Source: Sphingosinithalassobacter tenebrarum (GTDB lineage Bacteria > Pseudomonadota > Alphaproteobacteria > Sphingomonadales > Sphingomonadaceae). Taken from it: a stretch of 64,000 bases of DNA. Shown here one piece after another: positions 1-8,160 of the stretch. The position numbers and the translations under genes are program-made. The notes under the pieces are model-generated. The model was not told the origin of the DNA. It made no database searches and was given only the letters and a program-made list of their open reading frames with translations. Numbering within the stretch: position 1 is the stretch's first letter; each line of letters starts with the position of its first letter. Location of the stretch: contig NZ_CP049109.1 of assembly GCF_011057975.1 (NCBI RefSeq), positions 248,001 through 312,000 on the forward strand. The letters are read 5' to 3'.

Positions 1-901
1 CGAGCACGCTTTCGAGCAGCCGCGCATTGCGTTCGAGCGCCGCCTTGTCGATCGCCGCATTGCCGTTTTCGGAAGGCGCCGCCAGCAGTTCGATCGACGG
101 CAGCCGGAAGCTGTCGGGGAAGGCGAGCTGCGTCTGTGCCGGCTTGGTGCGTGCAGGCGAAGGTGAGACATTGCGATCGGCAATGACCGGAGCGGGCCGG
201 TTCTCCGGTACCGCCACCTTGCGCGGCGCCGGCTTTGCCGCGGGCTCCCGCTCCGGTGCGGGTTCGGGGGCGGCGACCGGTTCGCGTGGTGCGCGCGGTT
301 CCCGGCGCGGCAATCGCAATCCGCCTTCGGGAAGGCTCAGTTCGAGCGCGCGGGCCCACCAGACTACGCCCGCCACGCCGCAGACCAGCCCGATCACGCT
401 GCCGATCCAGAATTCGGCGTTCGGCTCTCCGATGAAGGAAAGCGCCCAGCGGACGACACCCGAAATGGCGAGGCCGAGCGTACCGCCCCATCCCCCGGAC
501 AGCTGCTGCACCGACCCGCTCGATACGAACGAGAGCGCCGTGCCCATCAGAACCACGCCGATAGTCGCGCCGCGCAACATCTTCGGCCAACCGGCAATCG
601 ACCGGTCGCGCCACAGGCGATTGGCGATGATAAGCCCTACCGGAGTCAGCAGCACCATCGGCAATCCGCCGATCGCGAGCAGCAGATCGGCGATCCAGGC
701 GCCGGGCATGCCGAGCAGATTGCGTACCGGCCCGCCAGCGGCCGTGTTCGCCGAAGGATCGGAGGGGTGATAGCTCGCCAGCGCCAGGATCAGCGCGATC
801 ATCGCGAGGAATAGCAATGTCCCCGCGATCAGCGCGCCGCTGCGCCGCGCGCCCGCTTTCACCGTGTCGCGCAGCGCCGGGGGCTGGGCTCGGGTGGCCA
901 T
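1..901 (-). CDS. ftsK: DNA translocase FtsK, N-terminal part (cut by window edge)
   Basis: The reverse strand reads as one open frame from an ATG at 901 to the window edge, about 300 codons. The first 180 or so residues alternate hydrophobic membrane segments with short loops, starting with a long Leu/Ala/Ile helix at about residues 23-43. A Pro/Ala/Arg-rich linker follows, and then the conserved stretch before the motor domain (LPSIELLA, then AALERNARLLESVL). This matches the FtsK/SpoIIIE membrane anchor and alpha-domain entry. FtsK pumps chromosomal DNA through the division septum and activates XerCD at dif. The ATPase and gamma domains lie outside the window, so they cannot be checked. Confidence 0.88.
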   Translation of the reverse strand, partial: MATRAQPPALRDTVKAGARRSGALIAGTLLFLAMIALILALASYHPSDPSANTAAGGPVRNLLGMPGAWIADLLLAIGGLPMVLLTPVGLIIANRLWRDRSIAGWPKMLRGATIGVVLMGTALSFVSSGSVQQLSGGWGGTLGLAISGVVRWALSFIGEPNAEFWIGSVIGLVCGVAGVVWWARALELSLPEGGLRLPRREPRAPREPVAAPEPAPEREPAAKPAPRKVAVPENRPAPVIADRNVSPSPARTKPAQTQLAFPDSFRLPSIELLAAPSENGNAAIDKAALERNARLLESVL

Positions 902-1027
902 GCCTGAAACTCCGAATTTTTCGCTATCTGGATGGTGGAACATCGCGCGAACCGAGACCGCCGTCAAGGCGGCGGGCCGCCCCCTGCGGCATTGCCGTTT
1001 GCGCTGCAAGCGCCTACCCAAAGCGGC

Positions 1028-2245
1028 ATGAACCGGGCAGATGTTCTAATCCTTGGCGGCGGGCTGGTCGGCAGCGCGCTCGCGACCGCGCTCGACGCGC
1101 ATGGCCTAACCGCGATTGTCGTCGACATCGCCGATCCCGACGTGATCCTCGCTGCCGAATTCGATGGCCGCGCCTCGGCAGTCGCCAGTGCGCCGCACCG
1201 GATGCTCGAAGCGATCGGCGTCGGCGATCGGCTGGCGGGCAAGGGCTGCCCGATCGAAAGCATCCGCGTTTCGGACGGCCTTGATCCGGGTAAGCTCGAT
1301 TTCGATGCGGGCGCGGATGAAGCGGCGCTCGGCGTGATGTACGAAAACCGCCTGTTGCGCACCGCGCTCTACGAGGCTGCCAGAGCGGCTCCCAATGTCG
1401 ACCTGCGGATGAAGACGCGTGCAGTGACGGTCGAACGGGGCGATCATGGCGTCACTGCGACGCTCGATTCGGGCGATACCGTCCATGCCTCGCTGCTGAT
1501 CGCCGCCGAGGGCCGCAATTCGCCGACGCGCGAGGCGGCGGGAATCAAGTCTGCGCGCTGGCAATATGATCACACCGCCTTGGTCACTTCGATCCATCAC
1601 AAAGTGCCGCACGGCAATGTCGCCTTCGAGATCTTCTATCCGCAGGGCCCGTTCGCGCTGCTGCCGCTCAACGATGATGCGCAGGGCCATCGCTCGGCGA
1701 TCGTCTGGTCGGTGAAGCGGCATGAGGCACCCGGGCTGCTCAAATTGTCCGACCGCGGCTTCCTTGCCGAAATCGACAAGAAGACCGGTGGCTTCCTTGG
1801 GCGTCTCGGCCCGCTCGGCCGCCGGTCGAGCTATCCGCTCGGTTTCCACCATGCCGCGCAGATCGTCGATCACCGGCTCGCGCTGGTCGGCGATTCGGCG
1901 CACGGCATCCATCCAATCGCGGGCCAGGGCGTCAATGTCGGCTTCCGCGACGTCGCCGCGCTGGTCGAAGTGCTGGTCGATGGCAAGCGCCTCGGGCTCG
2001 ACATGGGCGATCCCGCGCTGCTCGAACGCTATCAGCGCTGGCGGGCGCTCGACACCTTCATGGTCGCGCTGGCGACCGACGGGCTGACGCACCTGTTCGG
2101 CGTGCCGGGTAAGACCGCCTCGCGCATCCGCCGTTTCGGGCTCAATCTGGTCGACCGCGTCGGCCCGCTCAAGGACGGCTTCATGGCCGAAGCGCGCGGC
2201 GAAAGCGGATCGGTGCCGAAATTGCTGCAGGGGATGCCTGCCTGA
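1028..2245 (+). CDS. UbiH/UbiF/COQ6-family FAD-dependent hydroxylase
   Basis: This is a 405-residue flavoprotein monooxygenase. The N-terminus has the dinucleotide-binding GGGLVGSA motif at residues 10-17. Near residue 288 is the GDSAH...HP..GQG.N.G..D signature typical of the UbiH/UbiF/VisC/COQ6 family, which hydroxylates the ubiquinone ring in membrane-associated complexes. The ATG at 1028 is preferred over an upstream GTG at 932, because the added residues are low-complexity Pro/Arg sequence and the Rossmann strand begins right after 1028. The gene is divergent from ftsK and followed by a small exported protein. Which ring position it hydroxylates cannot be told from motifs alone. Confidence 0.85.
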   Translation: MNRADVLILGGGLVGSALATALDAHGLTAIVVDIADPDVILAAEFDGRASAVASAPHRMLEAIGVGDRLAGKGCPIESIRVSDGLDPGKLDFDAGADEAALGVMYENRLLRTALYEAARAAPNVDLRMKTRAVTVERGDHGVTATLDSGDTVHASLLIAAEGRNSPTREAAGIKSARWQYDHTALVTSIHHKVPHGNVAFEIFYPQGPFALLPLNDDAQGHRSAIVWSVKRHEAPGLLKLSDRGFLAEIDKKTGGFLGRLGPLGRRSSYPLGFHHAAQIVDHRLALVGDSAHGIHPIAGQGVNVGFRDVAALVEVLVDGKRLGLDMGDPALLERYQRWRALDTFMVALATDGLTHLFGVPGKTASRIRRFGLNLVDRVGPLKDGFMAEARGESGSVPKLLQGMPA

Positions 2246-2265
2246 CCTGACGGAGAGTGCGCGAC

Positions 2266-2775
2266 ATGATGGTTCTTTCCATTCTCGCAGCGCTGGCTGC
2301 ACCGCAAGCCGCCGATCCGCTCGCACCCGCCCGCGAGGGCAAGATGCAATGCTATGCTCCCGATATCGCGGCGAAGACGTGCAAGGCGCTGGCGGGATAC
2401 GAACTTCAGCCCGACGGCAGCTACGCGAACACCGCGCTCGTGTTGCTGGGCATTTCGCCGGTGATCACGATGGAAACGGTCACTGACGTCATCGTTCGCG
2501 ACGATGCGGTGTGCGGATACACGACCGAGGACGATCTGCGCACCGCAACGATCAGAGTCGATGGTGCGCCGATGACGGGCGCCCCCGCCGATTCGTTTCG
2601 CGATCAGCTGGTTTCGGCAATGTCGTCAGCGATCGGACCGGAAATCTGTACGCGCTATTTGCCCGATGGCGACCGGCTGCGCACGGAAATCACCTATGAC
2701 GGCGAAGTGGGTGCCGACACTGCGATACCGGTGATCTGGGTCTCGCCCGAGGATGGGTATCGCGTCGCGCCGTGA
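2266..2775 (+). CDS. Small exported protein of unknown function
   Basis: The product is about 169 residues and I do not recognise the family. It starts with a short hydrophobic, signal-peptide-like stretch (MMVLSILAALAAPQAA), followed by a mature part with a few cysteines (QCYAPD, KTCKAL, VCGYTT, EICTRY) that could form disulfides in the periplasm. The ATG at 2266 is chosen because GGAG sits about 10 bases upstream; a GTG at 2257 in the same frame is possible. It follows the UbiH-type gene after 20 bases and may be co-transcribed. It faces the lon-domain gene tail to tail. Confidence 0.6.
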   Translation: MMVLSILAALAAPQAADPLAPAREGKMQCYAPDIAAKTCKALAGYELQPDGSYANTALVLLGISPVITMETVTDVIVRDDAVCGYTTEDDLRTATIRVDGAPMTGAPADSFRDQLVSAMSSAIGPEICTRYLPDGDRLRTEITYDGEVGADTAIPVIWVSPEDGYRVAP

Positions 2776-2787
2776 CACGCACTCGCG

Positions 2788-3396
2788 TTACTGCAGCGTT
2801 GCGCTGTCGTCGCCGTCGTGGCGCCCGTAAAACTGCATCAGCTGCGTGAGCAGGTCGGCGCGTGCCGACAGGTCGGGTGATTCGAGCAGCGCCTGTTTCG
2901 ATGCCGCGTCGAACGGCGCGATCTGGGCGACGCCGTTGACCAGCGATTCATCGTCGAGCCGCGATACCGCCGCCCAATCGACAGCATAGCCCTGCGCCTC
3001 GGCGAAACGCCGCGATTCGCGTTCGAGCGATGCGCGCTCTCCCATCGACAGGATCTCGCTGGGGCCCACGGTTTCCAGCTCCGCCTCGACCTGACGAAAC
3101 GGTGTCGCGACATCCAGCTCACGCAGCACGGTGAAGCGCGCCAGTCCTTCGAGCACGATGTCGTAGCGGCCGTCCTCATGCGCCTCGACATCGGCGATTC
3201 GCCCGATACAGCCGATGTCGAACAGGCCGGGCGGCTCATCGTCGTTGCGCGGCTGAATCATGCCGATCCGGCGATCGCGTGCCAGCGAATCGGCCACCAT
3301 CGCGCGATAGCGCGGCTCGAAGATGTGCAGCGGCAAGTGCATCCGGGGGAAGAGTATCGCCCCGGCCAGAGGAAAGACGGAAATCCGCGTGCTCAT
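2788..3396 (-). CDS. LON substrate-binding-domain protein
   Basis: The 202-residue protein corresponds to the N-terminal substrate-binding domain of Lon protease without the ATPase or protease parts. It begins with the typical pattern FPLAGAILFPRMHLPLHIFEPRYRAM-like (residues 8-33), followed by GCIGRI and the strand-rich region ending in a helical bundle. Stand-alone Lon-N proteins are common in alphaproteobacteria; their role is not settled, but they are thought to bind unfolded polypeptides. The start codon overlaps the stop of the upstream thioredoxin-TPR gene (ATGA), so the two are translationally coupled. This pairing is a recognisable chromosomal arrangement and suggests a shared protein-quality role. 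Confidence 0.85.
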   Translation of the reverse strand: MSTRISVFPLAGAILFPRMHLPLHIFEPRYRAMVADSLARDRRIGMIQPRNDDEPPGLFDIGCIGRIADVEAHEDGRYDIVLEGLARFTVLRELDVATPFRQVEAELETVGPSEILSMGERASLERESRRFAEAQGYAVDWAAVSRLDDESLVNGVAQIAPFDAASKQALLESPDLSARADLLTQLMQFYGRHDGDDSATLQ

Positions 3397-4298
3397 CCGA
3401 ACAGGATGGCGGAAAGTTTCCGGCGCTGCGCCGAAACCCAGGGGTCTTCCAGCCCGACCACTTCGAACAGCTTGAGCAGCCGTTCGCGCGCGGCGCCTTC
3501 ATTCCACGCCTTGTCCTCGGCGATCATCGCCAGCAGCATGTCCGCCGCGCCTTCGCGGTCGCCCGCGGCCATCAGCCCGCCGGCAAGCTCGTAGCGCTTT
3601 TCCATGTTGGAAGGATCGGCTTCGACTTCGGCACGAAGCCCCGCCAGATCGTCGACCGGCGCGGTCTCGGTGGCGAGCGTTAGCGCGGCGCGCGCGCGCT
3701 CGACTTCGGGCGCCTTTGCGGTATCCTCGGGCAGCGAATCGAGTGCCGCCTGCGCTTCCTCGGTCCGCCCGAGCTGGACCAGCGCGCGGGCGAGCCCCGC
3801 GGTCACCACCGGATGGCCCGGCGCCATGTCGGCAAGCTGGGTGTAAATGGTCAGCGCGCGCTCGGCGTCGCCCTGCCCCAGCACTTCCTCGGCCATCGCC
3901 AGCAGCGGTTCGAGCTCGGCTTCGGCATCGCCCGCCTCGCTCTGGATCGGCAACTGCTGCAGGATCTCATCGAGCATCTGGCGATACTGGCTTTCGCTGC
4001 GCACCTGGCTCAGATCGGCGACCGGTTGGCCCTGGAACATCGCATAGACAGTCGGGATCGACCGCACCTGGAATTGCGAGGCGATGAACTGATTCTTGTC
4101 GACGTCGATCTTGGCGAGGATCACGCCCTTGTCGGCATAGTCGGCGGCGATCTTTTCGAGCACCGGCGAGAGCTGCTTGCACGGGCCGCACCATTCGGCC
4201 CAGAAATCGACCAGCACCAGCTTCGTCATCGACGGTTCGACGACGTCGCGGCGAAATGCCTCGACGGCTTCGCGTTCGCTGGGCGATAAGGCGGACAT
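3393..4298 (-). CDS. Thioredoxin-domain protein with TPR tail (CnoX/YbbN-like)
   Basis: The 301-residue protein has an N-terminal thioredoxin fold with the intact redox site WCGPCK (Cys37, Cys40), and a C-terminal half of Ala/Leu-rich helical repeats with a TPR-like pattern (GDAERALTIYTQLADMAP and ALVQLGRTEEAQAALD). This is the layout of CnoX/YbbN, a holdase that protects and passes on oxidised or unfolded clients; retention of both cysteines suggests it is redox-active. The ATG at 4298 (MSALSPSERE) is preferred to a longer frame reaching 4424, since the extension is Arg-rich and unlike the family. Its stop overlaps the next gene's start. Confidence 0.85.
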   Translation of the reverse strand: MSALSPSEREAVEAFRRDVVEPSMTKLVLVDFWAEWCGPCKQLSPVLEKIAADYADKGVILAKIDVDKNQFIASQFQVRSIPTVYAMFQGQPVADLSQVRSESQYRQMLDEILQQLPIQSEAGDAEAELEPLLAMAEEVLGQGDAERALTIYTQLADMAPGHPVVTAGLARALVQLGRTEEAQAALDSLPEDTAKAPEVERARAALTLATETAPVDDLAGLRAEVEADPSNMEKRYELAGGLMAAGDREGAADMLLAMIAEDKAWNEGAARERLLKLFEVVGLEDPWVSAQRRKLSAILFG

Positions 4299-4494
4299 AC
4301 CAGGCGTGGCCAAGACGCGCTCCCTTGATTGGTCGGTTGCGGAATCGAGCGCCCTATGTGGGGGTTCGACGCTCCTGCGCCAAGCCTTTTCACGCAATGC
4401 GCAAACAGGGCTTGCCGAGTGCAAAAGGCGGTGCTAGGAGCCGCCGCCTTGCCCCGGCCCGCAACAATCCTGCGCGGGCCGATTCGACGCCAGA

Positions 4495-4569
4495 GCGGGC
4501 GTAGCTCAGGGGTAGAGCACAACCTTGCCAAGGTTGGGGTCGAGGGTTCGAATCCCTTCGCCCGCTCCA
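4495..4569 (+). tRNA. tRNA-Gly (anticodon GCC)
   Basis: A complete cloverleaf can be folded by eye. The acceptor stem GCGGGCG pairs with CGCCCGC, followed by T and an encoded CCA. The D-arm is GCTC...GAGC. The anticodon stem CAACC/GGTTG holds the loop TTGCCAA with anticodon GCC. The T-arm is GAGGG-TTCGAAT-CCCTT. The gene sits exactly at the junction between chromosomal core genes and the ICE, so its 3' end is the probable integration site. No second copy of the tRNA 3' end was seen in the window, so the far attachment site should lie beyond 64 kb. Confidence 0.96.
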
Positions 4570-5022
4570 GGTTTTTTCCTATAAATCAGTGAGTTAGCGG
4601 CCTGCGAGCCGCTTTTTCATTGGAGACAAGGGTTACGGCGAGGGTCGTTGTCTCCATAATGTCTCCACAAAATTACCAAGATAGGGTCGCCTCTGGCGTT
4701 GGATGGCGTGGCTTCCCATTATCCGCTACGCAGGCATCCGCCGCATTCGAGCGACCTCCGAAGCTGGAGACAACAGCTGGAGCCGCTGGAGACAATGGCT
4801 CGTTTTTGGAGACAATCCTGAGCCCTCTTCGTCGCCTCACCGCTTCGCTTCCCTGCTCTGGATAAGCATCAGATCGAGCGCGGCACCGAACCGTAGCTGT
4901 CGGAGGAGAGGCTAACGGCGGGCGATAGTGTGCTGCTCCGTCGGTTCTTTGTTGAGAATGGTTCGCAACTAGCGTATCGTTGCCCCAAAGGCAGGGGAGA
5001 ACGCACCAAGGAGAGCGACGCC
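4570..5022. other. Gene-free ICE edge with GGAGACAA repeat cluster
   Basis: No credible gene is visible here. A terminator lies right after the tRNA. Six copies of GGAGACA(A) or its complement follow, at 4622, 4648 (inverted), 4660 (inverted), 4766, 4788 and 4808. The last three are spaced 20-22 bases apart, about two helical turns. Such clustered short repeats beside a tRNA attachment site resemble arm-type or excisionase sites of a tyrosine recombinase, but this is inference. No integrase gene is present on this side. Confidence 0.6.
4596..4617 (+). terminator. Intrinsic terminator after tRNA-Gly
   Basis: A 6-bp G+C-rich stem, AGCGGC / GCCGCT with a 6-base loop, is followed directly by a T tract. 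It is placed 27 bases downstream of the tRNA-Gly 3' end and would terminate the tRNA transcript before it enters the ICE. Confidence 0.7.
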
Positions 5023-5709
5023 ATGACCGCCCGGCAGAACCGATCCATGATGACCAGCCTGCCGGCCGTCGCCACCATGTTGCTCGCCCTCATCCTGATT
5101 GTGCTCGCCGTTCTTCGCTGGCGCGACAATGGCTGGGGCGCGCTGGTCTGGCTGATCGTGTTCATCGCCATGTGTGCGATCCGCACGCCGCACTCCCTGC
5201 GCAACCGTGCCAATCTCGTGATCGAGGCCCGCAAGGACACGACCGAAATCGTCCTGCTGGCGGCCATGTTCGTGACGATGATGGTGCTGCCGCTGCTCCA
5301 ACTCGCCACTGGCCTGTTCGCCTTTGCCGACTATCCGCTGCCTGAATGGGTGACCTGGATCGGCGCGCTCGCGCAGATCCCCTTCCTCTGGCTGTTCTGG
5401 CGAAGCCATGCCGATCTCGGCCGCAACTGGAGCCCCGGCCTGGAGGTGCGCGAGGACCATGCCCTCGTCACCAACGGCATTTATGGGCACATCCGCCATC
5501 CCATGTATGCAGCCATCTGGGTCTCGGCGCTGGCCCAACCGCTGCTGATTCACAACTGGATCGCCGGCGTTCTCGTCGTCCCCGCCTTCGCCGCCATGTG
5601 GTTCATTCGCGTGCCCAACGAAGAAGCGATGATGCGCACCCGCTTCGGCGACGCCTGGGATGCCTATTGCACCCATGCCGGCCGGCTGCTCCCGAGGCGC
5701 GCGCCATGA
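5023..5709 (+). CDS. Isoprenylcysteine carboxyl methyltransferase-family membrane protein
   Basis: The 228-residue protein has about five hydrophobic segments. The C-terminal signature GIYGHIRHPMY, then PNEEAMM..FG..W..Y, is the SAM-binding core of the ICMT/phospholipid methyltransferase family. Bacterial members methylate diverse lipids or small molecules, so 'isoprenylcysteine' is only the family name. The start at 5023 has AAGGAGA about 9 bases upstream. It is the first gene of a five-gene unit: its stop overlaps the next ATG (ATGA). Being co-translated with two flavoprotein-type genes, it may act on a redox cofactor, lipid or toxic metabolite; the substrate is unknown. Confidence 0.8.
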   Translation: MTARQNRSMMTSLPAVATMLLALILIVLAVLRWRDNGWGALVWLIVFIAMCAIRTPHSLRNRANLVIEARKDTTEIVLLAAMFVTMMVLPLLQLATGLFAFADYPLPEWVTWIGALAQIPFLWLFWRSHADLGRNWSPGLEVREDHALVTNGIYGHIRHPMYAAIWVSALAQPLLIHNWIAGVLVVPAFAAMWFIRVPNEEAMMRTRFGDAWDAYCTHAGRLLPRRAP

Positions 5710-6098
5710 CGATGCACGCACCTATTTCCCAAAGCCAAAGGGCTTCCAATTCCGGCGCGCTGGTGACGGCCGCGGCCCGTTGCTGGCGCCGCGCGCGCGA
5801 TGGCGGCGCGCCGGTCCAGCAATCGCTCTACGCCATGCTGGCGCCGAACGACTGCGGGCTGCTCGCGCCCGTGTTCGACAGTCTGATGACGCTGTGCGAA
5901 GCCGCACTCGGGCGCAAGATCGCCGTCGGCAGCATTTTCCTGTCCCAGGACGAGCTTTTGCTGCTCGGCCTGCTCGATGGATCGCGCCAACGCCATGCCT
6001 GCATCGCCTGCGCCGAAGGCGCGGCGTCCGCGCTCGACTGCGCCATCTGCTCGACCCGGATCATGATGGCCCTGGTCATGGGACGTGCGCTGCCATGA
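5706..6098 (+). CDS. Small Cys-containing protein of the flavoprotein operon
   Basis: The 130-residue protein belongs to no family I recognise. Its C-terminal third carries a cluster of cysteines (HACIACAEGA, LDCAIC) resembling a small metal- or redox-binding centre; a central part is Leu-rich (SQDELLLLGLLDG). Both ends overlap neighbours by four bases (ATGA), so it is certainly translated within the operon. The strict coupling between a membrane methyltransferase and an FMN-type oxidoreductase suggests a partner or electron-transfer role; this is inference. Confidence 0.65.
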   Translation: MTMHAPISQSQRASNSGALVTAAARCWRRARDGGAPVQQSLYAMLAPNDCGLLAPVFDSLMTLCEAALGRKIAVGSIFLSQDELLLLGLLDGSRQRHACIACAEGAASALDCAICSTRIMMALVMGRALP

Positions 6099-7099
6099 CT
6101 GTCATCGACACCATCGGCGCGCTCGAAGGCATAATCGGCAAGACGCCGCCGCCCATGCACCTCAAGATCATCGACCACCTCGACCCCGGCGCGTTACGCT
6201 GGATCGCACAATCGCCGTTGATGTTCGCCGGCGTCGGCGACGGAGCGGGCGTCACCGTCACGCTGGCGGGCGATGCGCCGGGCTTCGCCAACGGCGATAG
6301 CCGCGAACTGCGCGTGCCGGCCGCATCGCTCGACGATTCCGCCCTGATGCGGCCGGGTGCGGCATTCGGTTCGCTGTTCCTGCTGCCCGGCATCGGCGAG
6401 ACGCTGCGCGTCAACGGGCGCGTCGCCGCGGTCGAGACCGATCATGTCCACATCGCCGTGGAGGAATGTTACGGCCATTGCGCCAAGGCGCTCATCCGCT
6501 CCGAGCTATGGGCGGCGCAGCCGGTGCAGGCGCCGGGCGATGCGGCCGCCTTCGTCGCGGCCAGCCGCTTTCTCGCGCTGGCGACAGTCAGTGCGCAAGA
6601 CCGGGCCGATCTCAGCCCCAAGGGCGATCCGGCCGGCTGCATGGCCCAGCTCGACGGCGACGTGCTGTGGTTCGCCGACCGGCCCGGCAACCGGCGCGTG
6701 GACAGCTTCCGCAACATCGTCGAGCAACCGCAACTGGCCCTCGCGCTGCTGGTTCCGGGCGCGAGCCGCGTCGGACTCGTGCGCGGTCAGACCCAGCTCA
6801 CCACCGATCCGGCCGCGCGGGAGCGTTTCACCGTGCAGGACAAGACGCCGCTGCTGGCGATCCGCGTCGCGGTTGATACGATTGTGCTGCGCGACAGTCC
6901 GGCGCTGACACACGCGAACCTGTGGCCGGTCCATGCGACCAGCGACATCGACCCGACCAGGCTGTTCGTCGAGCATATCAAGCTCAACAAGGCGGGCGGC
7001 GTCGGCGCGGCGCTGGCGCGCGCCAGCCTCTCGGTGCCCGGCGTGACCGGGTTGCTCAAGAAGGGCCTGGACAAGGACTATAAGGAGAATCTCTATTAG
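6095..7099 (+). CDS. Pyridoxamine 5'-phosphate oxidase-family (FMN split-barrel) protein
   Basis: The 334-residue protein has a C-terminal FMN-binding split-barrel pattern (FLALATVSAQDRADLSPKGD, then LWFADRPGNRR.DSFRNI, then GLVRGQTQL), as in the PNPOx-like family where the small-molecule substrate is usually unknown. The N-terminal 120 residues form a second, related-looking barrel half. The ATG overlaps the previous stop. The last bases (TATTAG) appear to overlap the start of the following siderophore-interacting-type protein. Together these two form a plausible flavin redox pair. Confidence 0.75.
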   Translation: MTVIDTIGALEGIIGKTPPPMHLKIIDHLDPGALRWIAQSPLMFAGVGDGAGVTVTLAGDAPGFANGDSRELRVPAASLDDSALMRPGAAFGSLFLLPGIGETLRVNGRVAAVETDHVHIAVEECYGHCAKALIRSELWAAQPVQAPGDAAAFVAASRFLALATVSAQDRADLSPKGDPAGCMAQLDGDVLWFADRPGNRRVDSFRNIVEQPQLALALLVPGASRVGLVRGQTQLTTDPAARERFTVQDKTPLLAIRVAVDTIVLRDSPALTHANLWPVHATSDIDPTRLFVEHIKLNKAGGVGAALARASLSVPGVTGLLKKGLDKDYKENLY

Positions 7100-7841
7100 C
7101 GATCCCCTTTCTTCTGACGCTCCGGCGCAGCCCCGGCCGGGTCCGGTCACGCGCACCTTGCTGCGCTGGCTGATGCGACCGGCGCGCGTCGTCGCCGTCG
7201 AACCGCTCTCGCCCCATTTCCGGCTGATCGACCTTGAGGGCGACGCACTCAAGGACGTGACCTGGGCGCTCGGCCAGAAGGTGCAGGTCGCGATGGGTTC
7301 GGGCCTTGCCGCGCGGACCTACACGCCGATGTCGTGGGACGCCGATCGCGGCGCGACGCGGCTGCTCGCTTTCGCGCATGGCGACGGTCCCGGCAGCCGC
7401 TGGACCACCGGCCTTCAGGTCGGCGACACCTGCCAGTTCTTCGGCCCACGCCGTTCGCTCGACCTGTCCGGGCTCGGCCGGCCGGTCATGCTGTTCGGCG
7501 ATGAGACATCCTTCGGCCTGGCCGCGTCGCTGCGCGAAAGCCCGCAAGGGGGCGATGCGCGTTTCGTGTTCGAGGTGTCAGACGCCGGCGAATCCCGGCC
7601 GGTGCTGGCGGCGTTCGGACTGGGCGATGCCATCGTCGTCGAACGCGCCGCCGATGATACGCATCTCGCCGAAGCGGAGGACAGGCTGGTTGGCCATGTC
7701 GCGGCCGGCGGCGATTTCATCCTCACCGGCAAGGCGCCGTCGATCCAGCGGGTCAGCCGCGCCTTGAAGGCCGCTGGAATCGGATCGGCGAGGCTCAAGG
7801 CCAAAGCCTATTGGGCGCCCGGCAAGACCGGTCTCGATTGA
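7095..7841 (+). CDS. Siderophore-interacting protein / FAD-NAD(P)H reductase family
   Basis: This is a siderophore-interacting/ViuB-like flavin reductase: RPARVVAVEPLSPHFRLIDL, then RTYTPMSWDAD (FAD-binding R-x-Y-T/S), and GDETSFGLAASL in the nucleotide-binding half. The family reduces ferric siderophores or other acceptors. No ATG lies near the expected N-terminus. An ATT at 7095, overlapping the previous stop (TATTAG), has AAGGAG 7 bases upstream and gives a 248-residue protein; a TTG at 7158 would give 227 residues without an evident ribosome site. The ATT start is an inference from spacing and coupling. Confidence 0.72.
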   Translation: MSDPLSSDAPAQPRPGPVTRTLLRWLMRPARVVAVEPLSPHFRLIDLEGDALKDVTWALGQKVQVAMGSGLAARTYTPMSWDADRGATRLLAFAHGDGPGSRWTTGLQVGDTCQFFGPRRSLDLSGLGRPVMLFGDETSFGLAASLRESPQGGDARFVFEVSDAGESRPVLAAFGLGDAIVVERAADDTHLAEAEDRLVGHVAAGGDFILTGKAPSIQRVSRALKAAGIGSARLKAKAYWAPGKTGLD

Positions 7842-7855
7842 GCCGGAGACCGGCG

Positions 7856-8122
7856 ATGGGCAAATATGATGCGCTGGGCGCGTTCCTGAGACGATGGCGG
7901 GTCCGTAACGACGCGGAGGGCGTCGAGCTGGGTTTCGCGCATATAGAGAATATCATCGGCGGCCTCTTGCCGCACGGTGCGGCCGAGCCGGAATGGTGGT
8001 GCGTGAACGGGCGCGCTGATCGCAATGCTCCGCATCGCCGCGCCTGGCTGGAGGCCGGGTTCGAGGCGATTGCCGAGCCGAGGGCCGAACGAGTCTATTT
8101 CCGAAAGCGCAGCACTGATTGA
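7856..8122 (+). CDS. Small DUF7662-like protein
   Basis: The 88-residue protein has the pattern YDALGAFLRR...VELGFAHIENIIGG.LP..A....WW, ending with W..AGF. This resembles small stand-alone proteins (DUF7662-like) common in accessory regions; the function is unknown. It starts 14 bases after the reductase stop, so it is probably the last gene of the methyltransferase/flavoprotein operon. It faces the merR-type gene tail to tail. The family name is from memory and is a moderate-confidence call. Confidence 0.6.
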   Translation: MGKYDALGAFLRRWRVRNDAEGVELGFAHIENIIGGLLPHGAAEPEWWCVNGRADRNAPHRRAWLEAGFEAIAEPRAERVYFRKRSTD

Positions 8123-8160
8123 CTCCGGCTCGGCGCCTAATGCGTTCGTGGGCTGAAGAA

